Of a stretch of DNA of 64,000 bases, positions 10,546-22,301 are shown one piece after another (the first letter of the stretch is position 1; the number at the start of each line of letters is the position of its first letter). Source of the stretch: Dromiciops gliroides (lineage: Eukaryota > Chordata > Mammalia > Microbiotheria > Microbiotheriidae). The stretch is taken from assembly GCF_019393635.1 (NCBI RefSeq), contig NC_057863.1, positions 642,665,306-642,729,305 of the forward strand. The letters are read 5' to 3'. The notes under the pieces were generated by a model that saw only the letters and a program-made list of their open reading frames with translations, did not search any database and was not told where the DNA came from. The translations under genes and the position numbers were made by a program.

Positions 10546-11735
10546 TAGTTTCCGGATAATTAATCATTTTATTAATAATGCTAACATGGTACAAAAATAT
10601 TTAGAGCTGCTCTTTTTGTGGTGGCAAGGAATTGGAAATTGAGGGGATGCCCATCAATTGGGAATGGCTGAACAAGTTGTGGTATATGAATGTAATTGAA
10701 TACTATTGTGCTGTAAGAAACGATGAGCAGGCAGATTTCAGAGAAACCTGGAAGGACTTACATGAACTGATGCTGAGTGAGATGAGCAGAACCAGGAGAA
10801 CATTGTACAGAACCAGGAGAACAGTATTAGCAACACTGTGTGTTTATCAACTGTGATAGACTTGACTCTTCTCAGCAATACAATGGTCCAAGATAATTCC
10901 AAAGGATTCATGATGGAAAATGCTCTCCAAATCCAGAAAAAAAGAACTATGGAATCTAGATGCAGATTGAACCATATTGTTTCTATGTTTTTTGTTTTTC
11001 TATTTTGAGGTTTTTCCCTTTTGCTCTAATTCTTCTTTCACACCATGACTAATGCAGAAAGATATTTAATGTGATTGTACATATGTAACCTACATCAGAT
11101 TGCTTGCTGTCTTGGGGAGGGGGGAGGGAGGGAGAAAAATTTGATACTAGAAAACTATCTCTACATGTAACTGGAAAATAATATAATACTTCTTTGAAAA
11201 AAATATAATGCTAGCATGTTACCACTAAAAGAGCTGACAGCACTCTTGAATACCAAGGACAAATCATGGCAGTGGGCTTACTGTTATATGCCCTTCGAAA
11301 AGTGGGTGCTCCTGAGGGTGGCAATCAGCTCCAATTGGTTAACAAGTAATGAGAGAGAATGAATATTCCAATGAGAGACAAGCCTATTATAATGAGAGGC
11401 TGGGGAAGTGACTGATTATGTCATTTACTTCTAAATTGCCCAGTCTTGGGCAATTTAATCAAAGAATGTATTCCATCCTCACCAGTGTAGAGCACAATGG
11501 GCTTCCCCACCTGGGTAGGGTCTGAACAAGATTGAGGAGAAAGTTCATTCAATCTCATTATCAGCAATGTCCTTCAGAGACTGAACAGTCTACGGGCTTC
11601 TGGGGGGGGGGAATCCTGGTCCAAATTCAATAATTCATTATTAATATGATGGAGAAATAATCATTTCTCTCAAATCCATATTTTGTTGTATCTCAACCTC
11701 AGAAACTACATGGAATACACAATCATACGGGCTTT
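10546..11735 (-). mobile_element. LTR-like repeat (fossil), split by an L1
   Basis: Shares TTTC(C/T)GG(A/G)TAATTAAT, AATTGGTTAACAA and TTATTAATATGA blocks in the same order with 18668-19215. On the minus strand an AATAAA-like signal sits near one end, as in an LTR. Family unknown. Confidence 0.5.
10589..11204 (+). mobile_element. L1 3' fragment
   Basis: Encodes the C-terminal L1 ORF2 end (GMPINWEWLNKLWYMNVIEY) and the same 3' UTR as the L1 at 5.5 kb. ATAATGCTARCATG flanks it (10575-10588 and 11205-11218), so it inserted in the LTR-like repeat. Confidence 0.93.
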
Positions 11736-11789
11736 TAATAGTTGATTACTTTGATCCAGGACCCCAGAAATCACATAATTTGAAAGTCA

Positions 11790-12062
11790 GAAAGGACCTT
11801 TTTGTTTGTTGTTATTTAGTCATTTTTCAGTTGTATCTGACTCTTCATGATCCATTGTTGAAGTTTTCTTGGCAAAGATACTGGAGTGGTTTGGCATTTC
11901 CTTCTTCAGCTCATTTTACAGATGAAGAAACTGAGGCAAACAAGGTAAAGTGACTTGCCTAGAGTCACATGGCTATTAAGTGTCTGAGGTTGGATTTGAA
12001 CTCAGGAATATGAGTCTTCCTGACCCCAGGCACAACATTCTGTACACTATGGCGCCCCCTAG
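11790..12062 (-). mobile_element. Mar1-type SINE
   Basis: RTE-like end (GTATCTGACTCTTCATGATC) to tRNA-like head (CTATGGCGCCCCCTAGCC). Confidence 0.9.
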
Positions 12063-13160
12063 CCATCCCCAAAATGAACCTTAGTGACCATCTCATCCAA
12101 CCCATATCTAAAAAGGGATCCTTATTCTAAAATGCCTGACAAGTGGTTAACCAGTTTTTGCCTAGAGGGTAAATCCACCTCATATAGCGGCAATCCATTC
12201 CACTTTCCGCCTCAAACCTGTGGTATGTGATCCCATTACTTCCCCATCTTCAATCAGATACCAATGAATGTTAACATATATATACTTAACCGAGGGTTCA
12301 TGAACTTGGTTCATGTATAATGACATAACAATATAACGTAATGTAATGTTATATATAAATTTTATCCATAATAAATATTGTATATAATAAAATATATATA
12401 CAAATTAGTGTATAATTGCCTGGATATAATATACACACACATACATACATGTATGCACATATACACGTGTATATATGTATATGTTTGTGTATGTAACAAT
12501 ATTCCAGAATAATTGGTTTCTTATATTTTATTTTATGCGTTTACAATATTACTTTGATAAGGGGTCCATAGGTTTCACCAGACTGCAAAAGGGGTCCATG
12601 ATACAAAAAAGGTTAAGAACTCCTGCCTCAGATAAATTTTGAACCTAACTACTGGTTTTCTTCTCCCCCACCCCCAACCGTTTGCCCAGTTTGTCATAGT
12701 GTTGGGGAGAGAAGATCTCTGTTGAATGTGTCAGAGAGACTTTTCAGAGACCACTGGACTAGTGGGTTGGGTCTAGTGCCATCTCGTGGACAAATTGTGT
12801 ATTACATGTCCCTGGTAGTGATTCAACAAAGGATTGGTGTTGTTCGAGAAGGAAGGACCAACAACAAAGGGACATCCTGCCTTTCTGTCGGTTTAAGGAA
12901 GTTGATGCACAAACCTGTGCTGGTGCTTGTACAATGGCAAGTGTCCAGAGTATCACACGGGATACTCACCAGGGGTGATGCCCACACAGCCTACAAAGTG
13001 TCAACCTCCCATTAATAGAGTATGTTAAGGTTTGCAAAGTGCTTGACCCTGACAACAACCCTATGAGGGACTTGAGATGATCACTCCTAGTAGTAGGAAT
13101 ATCTACCAAAGTCACTTCCCCAGTGAACTGGGATAGTTCTTTTCATTCAAAGGTATTGAA
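12063..13160. other. Intergenic, old repeats and AT-rich stretch
   Basis: AT/TATA-rich from 12280 to 12500. A 97-codon plus-strand frame at 12722-13015 has no family features. A CTCF-like site lies near 12775. Confidence 0.5.
12772..12790 (-). promoter_or_regulatory. CTCF-like motif
   Basis: Minus strand reads CCACGAGATGGCACTAG, one mismatch to the CTCF core. Confidence 0.35.
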
Positions 13161-13166
13161 ATTGTC

Positions 13167-13304
13167 CTTCAGGATAGAGCACTGGCCCTGGAGTCAGGAG
13201 GACCCGAGTTCAAATCCGACCTCAGACACTTGACACTTACTAGCTGTGTGACCTTGGGCAAGTCACTTAACCCTCATTGCCCAACCAAAAAAAAAAAAAA
13301 AGAA
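13167..13304 (+). mobile_element. tRNA-derived marsupial SINE, 5'-truncated
   Basis: Starts within the head at GATAGAGCACTGGCCCTGGA; A-run tail. GAAATTGTCCTTCAG flanks both ends. Confidence 0.92.
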
Positions 13305-13466
13305 TGAAATTGTCCTTCAGTTGTAATTAGTTCAAAGAATGTAAGACTTGGGCCTTTGGCACAGCTTCCTCAGTGTAGAATTGCCTAAATACAAAAAAAG
13401 CTCTGTGGCTCAGGAAATCTTTGGCTATCTGTTAGATGGACTACAAATATTTCATTTCATTCCAAT

Positions 13467-13620
13467 CTTTTTTTTTTTCCTTTTTAGTGAGGCAGTTGGG
13501 GTTAAGTGACTTGCCCAGGGTCACACAGCTAGTAAGTGTTAAGTGTCTGAAGCCGGATTTGAACTCAGGTCCTCCTGACTCCAGGGCCAGTGCTCTATCC
13601 ACTGCACCACCTAGCTGCCC
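13467..13620 (-). mobile_element. tRNA-derived marsupial SINE
   Basis: TTCATTCCAATCTT flanks both ends. Confidence 0.94.
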
Positions 13621-13659
13621 TTCATTCCAATCTTGATCCTAAACTACAAAGGAATCGAC

Positions 13660-14080
13660 CTGGTCTTGTTCTTCATTTGCAAAGAGGACCGTTGACATCA
13701 TGGGTAATGTCTTGACTAGTGGGTGAATTGTCTTTAAGTGAGGCAGAGTTTCACTCTCTTCCAGAGTCATTGACAAAAGTCAAGACAACCAGTGACGGCC
13801 CAGGATGTAGTGGGTGACCTTGGCGTCTTCCATGTCTGACCAAACTCTAATCCGCAGTGCCTGCTTCTGCCACCTTCATGGCTATTGGAACAAATGGTTC
13901 TCACCCTCCCATTCCACTGGGGGAAGTCTCCAAATGCTTGGAGTAGACACCTCCCCTGACTCACTGTCAGATTGGAGTCCTACCCTCAACCTGGTTTCTC
14001 TCTGCTGCCTAGATGGGTTACCAAGGTGTGGCTGCTGCATATGAGAGTTGGGTGATGAATGAGCAGCCCTCACACCAGAG
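13660..14080 (-). mobile_element. RTE-related repeat with the shared LINE/SINE 3' tail
   Basis: Begins with CATTTGCAAAGAGGACCGTTGACATCA-like tail (reverse) and an AAGTGAGGCAGAGTTTCACT block also found at 25.4 kb, then diverges. Confidence 0.6.
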
Positions 14081-14157
14081 GTCCCAGTCCTCTGAACACC
14101 CCCACACCCTGTAATGCTTGGTTTACATATGAGAACACTGAGGTTTATATTCTCTCT

Positions 14158-14301
14158 CTTTTTTTTATGAGGCAGTTGGGGTTAAGTGACTTGCCCAGGG
14201 TCACACAGCTAGTAAGTGTTAAGTGTCTGAGGCTGGATTTGAACTCAGGTCCTCCTGAATCCAGGGCTGGTGCTCTATCCACTGCACCACCTAGTTGCCC
14301 C
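14158..14301 (-). mobile_element. tRNA-derived marsupial SINE
   Basis: GAGGTTTATATTCTC flanks both ends. Confidence 0.94.
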
Positions 14302-14635
14302 CTGAGGTTTATATTCTCAAAGTGATTTACCTGGTCCCTTAGGAGACCCAGAGCTTGAATTCGGGACTTCTGACTCCTGGCCTATACATTGGACTTCCTT
14401 GCTGTAAACCACCTGTGTGAGTAATGGAAGGGGAGAGGGACAGAATGAAAACAAGTCCACCCCAGCCTCCTTTCTTCTTTTTCTCTCTTCAGTTGACTTT
14501 GGGCTGGCAAACTTCCTAACCAGGAGACTTCCTGGCCCAGAGTGGGATGGGCTGCTTGGAGAGCCCCTGGGCCTCTCTCACTGGAGATCCTTGCTGAGGG
14601 TACCAGAGCAGGGGATTCTTCTTCTTCTTCTTCTT

Positions 14636-14776
14636 TTTTTAGTGAGGCAATTGGGGTTAAGTGACTTGCCCAGGGTCACACAGCTAGTAAGTGTTAAGTG
14701 TCTGAGGCCAGATTTGAACTCAGGTCCTCCTGACTCCAGGGCCGGTGCTCTATCCACCGCGCCACCTAGCTGCCCC
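14636..14776 (-). mobile_element. tRNA-derived marsupial SINE (first of a pair)
   Basis: Preceded by (CTT)n; abuts another copy. AGGGGATTCTTCTT flanks the pair (14611 and 14938). Confidence 0.93.
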
Positions 14777-14786
14777 TGTTTTTTTG

Positions 14787-14937
14787 ATTTTTGGGGTTTT
14801 TTGTGGGGCAATGAGAGTTAAGTGACTTGCCCAGAGTCACACAGCTAGTAAGTGTCAAGTGTCTGAGGCCAGATTTGAACTCAGGTCCTCCTGAATTCAG
14901 GATTGGTGCTTTATCTACTGAGCCACCTAGCTGCCCC
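14787..14937 (-). mobile_element. tRNA-derived marsupial SINE (second of a pair)
   Basis: Belongs to the GGATAAAGCAC/TGGATTCAGG type, unlike its neighbour, so the two are separate insertions. Confidence 0.93.
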
Positions 14938-14939
14938 CA

Positions 14940-15350
14940 GGGGATTCTTCTTAAGGGAGGGGTTGGGCCAGGAAACCTGTGCATTATAATTCAGGGCACA
15001 GGAGCCTTGTCTTAGGGAGGCCTGCCCTAAGTACCATGCCACTGCTTGCTGCCCACTGGTAGGACCTCCCAGGGAAGAAGAGTGAGCTGCAGTCCAACCT
15101 ATAAGTCTGCGGGTTCCTGTTCTCATTAATCACCTGCCCTGGACACTGGAACCTCTACCTCTTCCAAACCGGCCCCCTCTCCAGACTCACACAGAACAAA
15201 TGCTAGAGGAAGAGGGAGGCCTCATAAGGAGCTCTGGGGACGCCTCGTTTCTTTTGACTTCCCCTTCCTCTTCTCCTCAAATTCCCTCACCCTAAATATA
15301 TGCCTCCTTGCTCCCCAAACTACACACTGCCCTTTCCTCCCTTTTCTTCT
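14940..15350. other. Intergenic, no gene seen
   Basis: Unique GC-moderate sequence without coding features. Confidence 0.5.
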
Positions 15351-15351
15351 C

Positions 15352-15600
15352 CTTATTGTTGCTCAGTCATTTCAGTCATGCGTGACTCTCCATGACCCTG
15401 TTTGGGGTTTTCTTGGCAGAGACACTGGAGTGGTTTGCCATTTCCTTCTCCAGCTCATTTTACAGATGGGGAAACTGAGGCAAACAGGGTTAAGTGACTT
15501 GCCTAGGATAATACAGCTAGTAAACATCTGAGACCATATTTAAACTCATGTCTTCCTGACTCCAGGTCTAGTGCTCTATCCACTGAGTCACCTAGCTATC
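15352..15600 (-). mobile_element. Mar1-type SINE
   Basis: TTGTTGCTCAGTCATTTCAG end, CATGCGTGACTCTCCATGAC, then the tRNA-like head at CTATCCACTGAGTCACCTAG. Confidence 0.9.
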
Positions 15601-16430
15601 TATTTCATCTACTATCTATTTCCTTTGCCACCCACCACTGCCAAGTGCCTCCCAGTTCCTCCTTTGATCTTCTGCCAACCCAAGAAATGGAATATGTCCA
15701 GGGGAAAAGGAAAGTGTTGCCCACATGCCAACCTTCCTGACGTTCATCTTGATTGTTCCTCTAAATCACTTTGAAATGAAAAGATATATCAGATGTCTTC
15801 CCAACACAGCCTCACCCTATGTCTGTGTGTCTGTGCGTTTATGTCTGTGTGTCTGTGTGCACGTGTGTGCAAGGAATAAGACTGCCGCAACCCTTCCTGT
15901 TTGGGGCCACTAGTCCTGGGCTCATGTGTCTCAGTGTTTCCCTGTGCCTTCATCTCCCCTTTTAGGAGCCTAAACTTTAGAGCTGGAAGAGCCACGATCC
16001 AGTCCAACACCTCTGTTTTACATGAAACACTGTGCCCCACCTTGACACAGACTGGCAGTCTCCCATCTATTAAAGGCAGCAGCCCAGGATGTAGTTTTAG
16101 GTAAAGCCACCAGGGGGCAGCAGGCACCACCAAGAAGCACCTTGAAATCAAAGGACCTCTGAGGTATGAGTGACAAGGACATCTCAGGCAGCTGCTCTCT
16201 TTCCACTCTAGCACCAGCAATCATCTCTGTCCCCCATCCCTGAAGGCCAATGATTACAGCCCTCCCCTCAAAATAGGCACCTGCCCTGTCTGTCTCCCAG
16301 CGGGGCGGGATGGGATTGTGGTTGTGGAAGGGAAAGGTAGGGTCCGCATGTACCTAAGGGGGGAGTGACAAGACTTCAGGTGTGTTCATCAAGGAGCTGG
16401 CATGTTTCACAGGAATCAGTGAGGCTGATC
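15601..16430. other. Intergenic with TG-rich tract and CTCF-like site
   Basis: TGTGTGTCTG-rich at 15821-15871. The longest frame (143 codons, minus) shows no known domain. Confidence 0.5.
16104..16122 (+). promoter_or_regulatory. CTCF-like motif
   Basis: GCCACCAGGGGGCAGCAGG on the plus strand matches the CTCF core exactly. Confidence 0.5.
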
Positions 16431-17245
16431 CTGATATCTGCATTCATTTTCAATTGAATTTCTCTATCTTCCTGCTGAACTTTATTGGTATTATTTTTAA
16501 ATGCTCATGGTTTGCATGGGTTTATTTTCTATCTTACAACTTTGCTGAAGTTGTTAATTGTTCCAGTTAGTTTTTTAGTTGATTCTCCAGGGTTCTCTGT
16601 AAGTAAACTATCATAACATACAACCCCAAAAGGGAGTAATTTTGTTTCCTCTTTGCCTGTGCTTAATCTACTTCTTCTTGTCTTACTGTTCTGAGCGCCA
16701 TATTGAACCATATTGAATGATAATGGACACCCTTACTTTACTTCTCATCTTATTGGAAAGGCCTCTAGTTTGCAGATAATGTTGGCTCTTGGTTTTAGAT
16801 AGAGATTACTTATGTTAAGGGAAGCTGAATTTCTTTCTATGTGTTCTAGTGGTTTTTTTTGGTTTTTTTTAGGCAATGGGGGTTAAGTGACTTGCCCAGA
16901 GTCACACAGCTAGTAAGTGTCAAGTGTCTGAGGCCGGATTTGAACTCAGGTACTCCTGCATCCAGGGCCGGTGCTTTAACCACTGCGCCATCTAGCTGCC
17001 CCTGTTCTAGTGTTTTTAACAGGAATGGGTACTGTAGCTGATCAAAAGCCTTTTCTGCACTTATTGATATAATCATATTTTTGTTTTGTCATTAATATTA
17101 TCATAGTATGATCATAATAATATGTTTCTAGTCGTCCTAATATTCTACCAGCCCTGCATTCCTGGTATAAATCCATGCTGATGATGAATTCTAATCTTTG
17201 CCATATGTTGTTGTCTCCTAGCTGGCTACCTTCTGGGTGACTGAT
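16430..17245 (-). mobile_element. L1 fragment (reverse transcriptase region)
   Basis: Minus strand gives IISISAEKAFDQLQYPFLLK and GKEETKLLPF with ENPGESTKKL, split by a SINE. Old and broken. Confidence 0.85.
16853..17002 (-). mobile_element. tRNA-derived marsupial SINE in L1
   Basis: TGTTCTAGTG flanks both ends. Confidence 0.93.
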
Positions 17246-17284
17246 GCTTACCTCCTTAGTCAATGGAGAAGCATAGATGTTAGT

Positions 17285-17453
17285 CATCTACCACATCCAG
17301 GGTCATCACCGGTCATGGGGACTTTTGTCTTGTCACTGAACTTCAGTGAAGAGAAAGTGATGACTTTGTGTGGCTCTGCCTCACTTAAATCCAATTCACT
17401 CACAAGTCAAGACATCACCCTGTGATGCCATTGGTCCTCTTCCGAAATGAAAG
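17285..17453 (+). mobile_element. RTE-related 3' fragment
   Basis: Ends CCATTGGTCCTCTTCCGAAA then GATGAACAACA, the shared tail; contains CTGCCTCACTTAAATCCAAT. Confidence 0.65.
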
Positions 17454-18149
17454 ATGAACAACAGGAGAAACTCAGATCTAGGGAAGTTAGGAAATACAAG
17501 ACAGGCAAAGACTGGGTTCTCATCACTTTGAATTATTAATAATAATAATAAATTGTTGTGAGGACAGGATTTGCTAACTCTTCATTCTCTATAAGAATGA
17601 GCTACTATCATCAATTTTCTGATTGTGTGCCTCCTGCCCCCCTTCACTCTGCCAGGCAGCCCCGATAATGAACTTGATTCAGTTTATCCTCAAAGTTAAT
17701 ACAAAAGTCCCCAGCCCTTTCTTTAATACTCTTGATTGAATCGGATAATTATCTCCTACCCAACCCTGTCCTACTCCCCAGGTTCCACGTGGATGAGGAA
17801 CAACTGAAATGTATGCCCTTTTCTAAGGCTCAGCCCTTTGATCTCCAAATTGTGGTGACTGAAGACAAGTACCAGATGACTGGGATTGAGAGTAAACAGT
17901 TGGAAAGAAAGCATTCAGTCGGATTAGGGGAGAAGTTGGAAAGAGGGTGCATTGTGGACCAAAGAGAGGCTTTCAAGGACTGTAGCCACTCACTGGCCCC
18001 TTCTTCCACCAGGTGACTGTATGGCAATCCTGGCTACAAGTTTAAACATCAACTGCCTGTGAAGACAGTCCAGATGGTTGAAATAACTGGAGATGTGATA
18101 CTGAATGCCTTCTCTTTTATGTAACCAGAAGGTAGGAGATTTCTTTTTT
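17454..18149. other. Intergenic, no gene seen
   Basis: A 94-codon plus-strand frame at 17732-18016 has no recognisable motif or splice partners. (AAT)n near 17535. Confidence 0.5.
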
Positions 18150-18305
18150 TTTTTAATTTTTTTTGGGGGGGTGAGGCAATCGGGGTTGTGACTTGCCTAG
18201 GGCCACACAGCTAGTAATTGTAAAGTGTTTGCTGAGGCCAGATTTGAACTCAGATCCTCCTGAATCCAGGGCCAGTGCTCTCTCCACTGTGCCACCTACC
18301 TGTCC
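18150..18305 (-). mobile_element. tRNA-derived marsupial SINE
   Basis: GGTAGGAGATTTCTT and GGTAGGAAATTTCTT flank it. Confidence 0.92.
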
Positions 18306-18667
18306 TGGTAGGAAATTTCTTCATCTTCAAAATAAGGAGGTTTCTCCCCAGGGTAATGTGTTTGGTTTTGTTTTTTAAGCCAAAAATAAAGCCTTTAATC
18401 CTCCCTGATGAGCTTCCTCAAGCTTCTGTCCTGATGATGGTGACAATGATTGGAGCTGATTGGTTGTGTTCGCCTATAATTATGGGTTTCTGTGAGTGTC
18501 TGGGCTTTTTAGGAGTCTCTATGTCTCACTCATTTCATCAACTTGCATTTTTGATCCAGCTGCATGGTGTGTGTCGGATGAAAGGAGAAAGAACTAACAA
18601 GACTCAGGTCCTGTTCTCAGGTAGCTCATAGTCTGGTAGGATGTAAAACTCAACATGAATGAGAAGC

Positions 18668-19215
18668 CTGAGAGACAGAGTTTCTGGGTAATTAATAATC
18701 AATTTATTAGTTATACTAGCAAATAATCAATAAATTCAGGCCAGTGGTTTCTCTCCTTATGAAAGATGGAGATTGTCAAATGTTTAAATACCTTTGGAAA
18801 AGGGGGCAAAAATCAATTTCAATTGGTTAACAATTAATGAGAGAATGAATATTATAATAAGAAGTGTGCATTTTCTAATGAGGGGCTGGTGGGACATGAC
18901 TTCAATCTTGTCAGCACTCTCAGGTCATTTTGCTTCCAGCAATCTATAAAAAAAAAATCTATTCTCCACCCAGTCCTACTGGAACAAAGGTGAGGTTACA
19001 GTAAAGATTCAACCTAGATAAAACTGTCAGGTGGGCTGAATTTTTGGACAAAGTCAGAAATGTCCTTAAGAGACTGGGCTTTGAATGAGAAAGCAAAAAA
19101 TGAGAATCTTTGAGTCTTGTACATAAAATTGGTTATTAATATGAGAAAAGAATCATTTTTCTCAAACCTAAACACAATGGGTATTTGTTTTCTGTTTGTT
19201 TTGTTTTTACCAAAT
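18668..19215 (-). mobile_element. LTR-like repeat (fossil), second copy
   Basis: Shares ordered blocks with 10546-11735. The minus strand has AATAAATTGATTATTAATTA near one end. Divergent from the other copy, so old. Confidence 0.5.
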
Positions 19216-19282
19216 GGAATATCAGATCTGTGTAAAGCTAATATGGCTAGGTACAGCCTTTTGATGCAATTAGACTTTAATT

Positions 19283-19436
19283 TGCAGCTAAGTGGCACAG
19301 TGGATAAAGTACCTCCTGGAGTCAAGAGGACCTGAGTTCAAATCTGGCCTCAGACACTTGACACATACTAGCTGTGTGACCCTGGGCAAGTCACTTAACC
19401 CTCATTGCCCTGCCCCCCTCAAAAAAAAGGAAAAAA
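19283..19436 (+). mobile_element. tRNA-derived marsupial SINE
   Basis: Head GCAGCTAAGTGGCACAGTGG; TTAGACTTTAATT flanks both ends. Confidence 0.92.
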
Positions 19437-20094
19437 GGGGGAAAAAGGAAAAAAATTAGACTTTAATTAACTCTATTCAGATTGGTTCTAATGCTTGATG
19501 CCATGGCCAATTTTAGGGAAAAGAAAATCCCTTCACTATCAGATCATCATCACCATTATATCGTATTCCTATACCTCCCCAAATCAAGTCAATTCCCATG
19601 ATCCATTCCCCCTCCATTCACTTCCAGTTATTCACTGCCTTCCATTTCCATTATTATGAATTCTGAAATTTCTTTAATTGATCATAATCTTTTACTCTTT
19701 CAGACTTTGCCTATACCTTGAGATACTAAACCCTGTTTTTGTCCTCACTATGCCCTCCATTCCTTCAGTTCTTTCCCAGACCATGAGTCCTACAAATGTC
19801 CCTGCACTCTCATCCTTTCCCTTCTTGGCCCCTATGATTGGGTAAACCAATTTGAACCTAAACTGTCCTCTTTTGTCAAATTAGAATTAACCAAATAAAA
19901 GCTAATGACTACATGATACAATGAAAAATATCAAAACAAAGTCAAAGGAGTGAAATAATAGAACAAAATCTAAAATCTCATGGCAAAAAGAAACTGACCT
20001 GTAAAAGAGAAAGAGATTATTTAAGAATCATTGGATTGTCTGAAAATCAGGAGTAAACAAAGAGCCTGGACAGCATATTCAAGAAATCATAATA
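19437..20094. other. Intergenic with probable old L1 5' sequence
   Basis: From about 19840 the A-rich plus strand (AGAATCATTGGATTGTCTGA and nearby) resembles marsupial L1 ORF1. No gene seen. Confidence 0.4.
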
Positions 20095-20275
20095 GTTAGA
20101 AAGACTCATCTTCCTAAGTTCAAATCTGGCTTCAGAAACTTACTAGCTGTGTGACCCTGGGCAAGTCACTTGACCATGTTTGCCTCAGTTTCTTTATCTG
20201 TCAAATGAGCCAGAGAAGGAAATGGGAATTTACTCCAATGTCTCTGCCAAGAAAACCCCAAATGGGGGTCTTTGG
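20095..20275 (+). mobile_element. Mar1-type SINE, 5'-truncated
   Basis: TTACTAGCTGTGTGACCCTG, then GCCAGAGAAGGAAATGGGAA and GCCAAGAAAACCCCAAATGG. Confidence 0.88.
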
Positions 20276-20439
20276 TCTAACAAAGAAATGGCCAAATGAC
20301 CATCCTTTTATTAAAATGCTAGTGTTATTAATAAAATGATTAAATTACCCAGAAATTATTTGTTTCAAACTTTACTTCAAACCTTTTAAGTGGAAAACCA
20401 AGAAGAGATCATTCATGTTTTGCTACATTCATGTTTTGG

Positions 20440-20602
20440 AGGGTTTTGTTTGTTTGTTTGTTTGTTGTTTTTTGCATGGCAATGAGGGTTAAGTGACTTG
20501 CCCAGGGTTGCACAGCTAATAAGTGTCAAGTGTTTGAGGTCTGATTTGAACTCAGGGCCAGTGCTTTATCCATTGTACCACCTAGCTGTCCCACCCCCCA
20601 AG
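20440..20602 (-). mobile_element. tRNA-derived marsupial SINE, first of three stacked copies
   Basis: CTACATTC lies before (20424) and after (20603). Confidence 0.92.
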
Positions 20603-20610
20603 CTACATTC

Positions 20611-20752
20611 TTTTTTTTGAAGGTGGGGAGGGCAATGAGGGTTAAGTGACTTACCCAGGGTCACAGAGCTAGTAAGTGTCAAGTGTCTGAGGCCAGGTTT
20701 GAACTCAGGTCCTCCTGGCTCCAGGGCCAGTGCCACCTAGCTGCCCCCCAAC
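20611..20752 (-). mobile_element. tRNA-derived marsupial SINE, second of three stacked copies
   Basis: CTACATTC at 20603 and 20753. Confidence 0.92.
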
Positions 20753-20760
20753 CTACATTC

Positions 20761-20928
20761 GTTTGTTTTTGTTTTTGTTTTTTTTGCGGAGCAATGGGGG
20801 TTAAGTGACTTGCTCAGGGTCACACAACTAGTAAGTGTCAAGGATCTGAGGCCGTATTTGAACTCAGGTACTCCTGAATCCAGGGCTGGTGCTTTATCCA
20901 CTGTGCCACCTAGCCGCCCCCTCCCAAG
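20761..20928 (-). mobile_element. tRNA-derived marsupial SINE, third of three stacked copies
   Basis: CTACATTC at 20753 and 20929. Confidence 0.92.
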
Positions 20929-20936
20929 CTACATTC

Positions 20937-21390
20937 TTAACCAAAAAAGAAAAAAAACCAAACAAACAACTCCCCTATATATCTTGGACTCATGTGAAGA
21001 GTCCTTCATAAGGAGAATTTTTTGTTAGGAGTCTGTGATCTGATTCTCCTTTTTACCAAGAATTAAATTTTATCCAATAAGGTAAGTGTCTAATTGATAA
21101 AACTGCAGCTCTCTAATTTTCACTCTCACTAGCATGGGGTCTTCTCCAACAGGCAACGGGTATAGTTTTCAAGCCAATGAAACTGCCAAAGAGGGATTTA
21201 AAAAGAAGTCTTATTTTTAAATTGAGTTTTTGGGGTGCCAACATAAATGTGGAGAGCCACCTAAGGAATTTGGGGGTTCGATTTGAGATAGGAGCCTGAC
21301 CATTCAAGTACTCTTTTTAATTTTAAAGAGTTAATAAGTAGGTGTGGTCCAAAATCTCTTGCAGGTAAAAGTTTCAAGAGTCTTGTGTTT
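20937..21390. other. Intergenic, no gene seen
   Basis: AT-rich. It reads like an old retroelement (minus-strand frame 21113-21307 without clear motif). Confidence 0.4.
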
Positions 21391-21391
21391 G

Positions 21392-21540
21392 GGGGCAGCT
21401 GGGTGGCACAGTGTTTAGTGCACCAGCCCTGGATTCAGGAGGACCTGAGTTCAAATCTGACCTCAGACACTTAACACTTACTAGCTGTGTGACCCCGGGC
21501 AAGTCACTTAACCCCAATTGCCTCACTTTAAAAAAAAAAA
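21392..21540 (+). mobile_element. tRNA-derived marsupial SINE
   Basis: AAGAGTCTTGTGTTTG and AAGAGTCTTGAGTTTG flank it. Confidence 0.93.
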
Positions 21541-21545
21541 AAGAG

Positions 21546-22300
21546 TCTTGAGTTTGTAAAAGGCTCTATGAAATTGGCAAACTGTAAGGGTACCAACTCT
21601 AATAAAAATGATGAATCTTAGAGAACAAATAAGGATTGAGGATGGTTACGATTCTGCCCAAGAGGGGGAAGTCCTCTTAGTGTTTTCAGGCAGAGGTATG
21701 CCAAGAGAACTGGGCTAGATGTGGGATTGGGTATGGCAATGTGGTTGTAGGAAGCAGACGGATAAATTTAAAAAGCAGGGTAGAAACCTCTCCGAAGCAA
21801 ATAGCTTTTATCTCAACTTTGATTTCTGTATGTTTTTGTCTGTTTTATCTTTGTCTTTAGTATATGGCCTTCATTTACTGGGGGAGGGGGGAGAGGGATG
21901 GACTAAAAAAAGTAGGGTGTAAAAGGGTTTTAAAGAGTCTTTTTCTGGCTTTTGATCATGAGTTTACAGTTTTGAAGGTAGAATTAGAGAAGGGATCTCT
22001 CTCTCAGTAAAAAATGTTAAGGTTTTTTCTTTGGATTTAACAACTGACAAAGACTAGACCAAACATCCCAAAGATAGCAAGGGTTGATGAGGGAAAGTTA
22101 AATTAAGAAACTACTTAGCAAAGGGGATTTTGAAAAGAAAGGAAAAGAAAAGAACGGAACAGAACAGAAAAGAAAAGAAGATAAGAGAAAAGGAAAGAAA
22201 AAAGAGAAAGCAAGGCCAGGCCAGGCCAAATGGAGTCATGAAGGGTCAGATATAAGTAAACAACAAGAAATAAAAATTATATTCAATAAAAGGCCAGTGA
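21546..22300. other. Intergenic, A-rich, with (GAAAA)n tract
   Basis: GAAAAGAAAAGAAC-type repeat at 22128-22212; no gene seen. Confidence 0.5.
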
Positions 22301-22301
22301 A

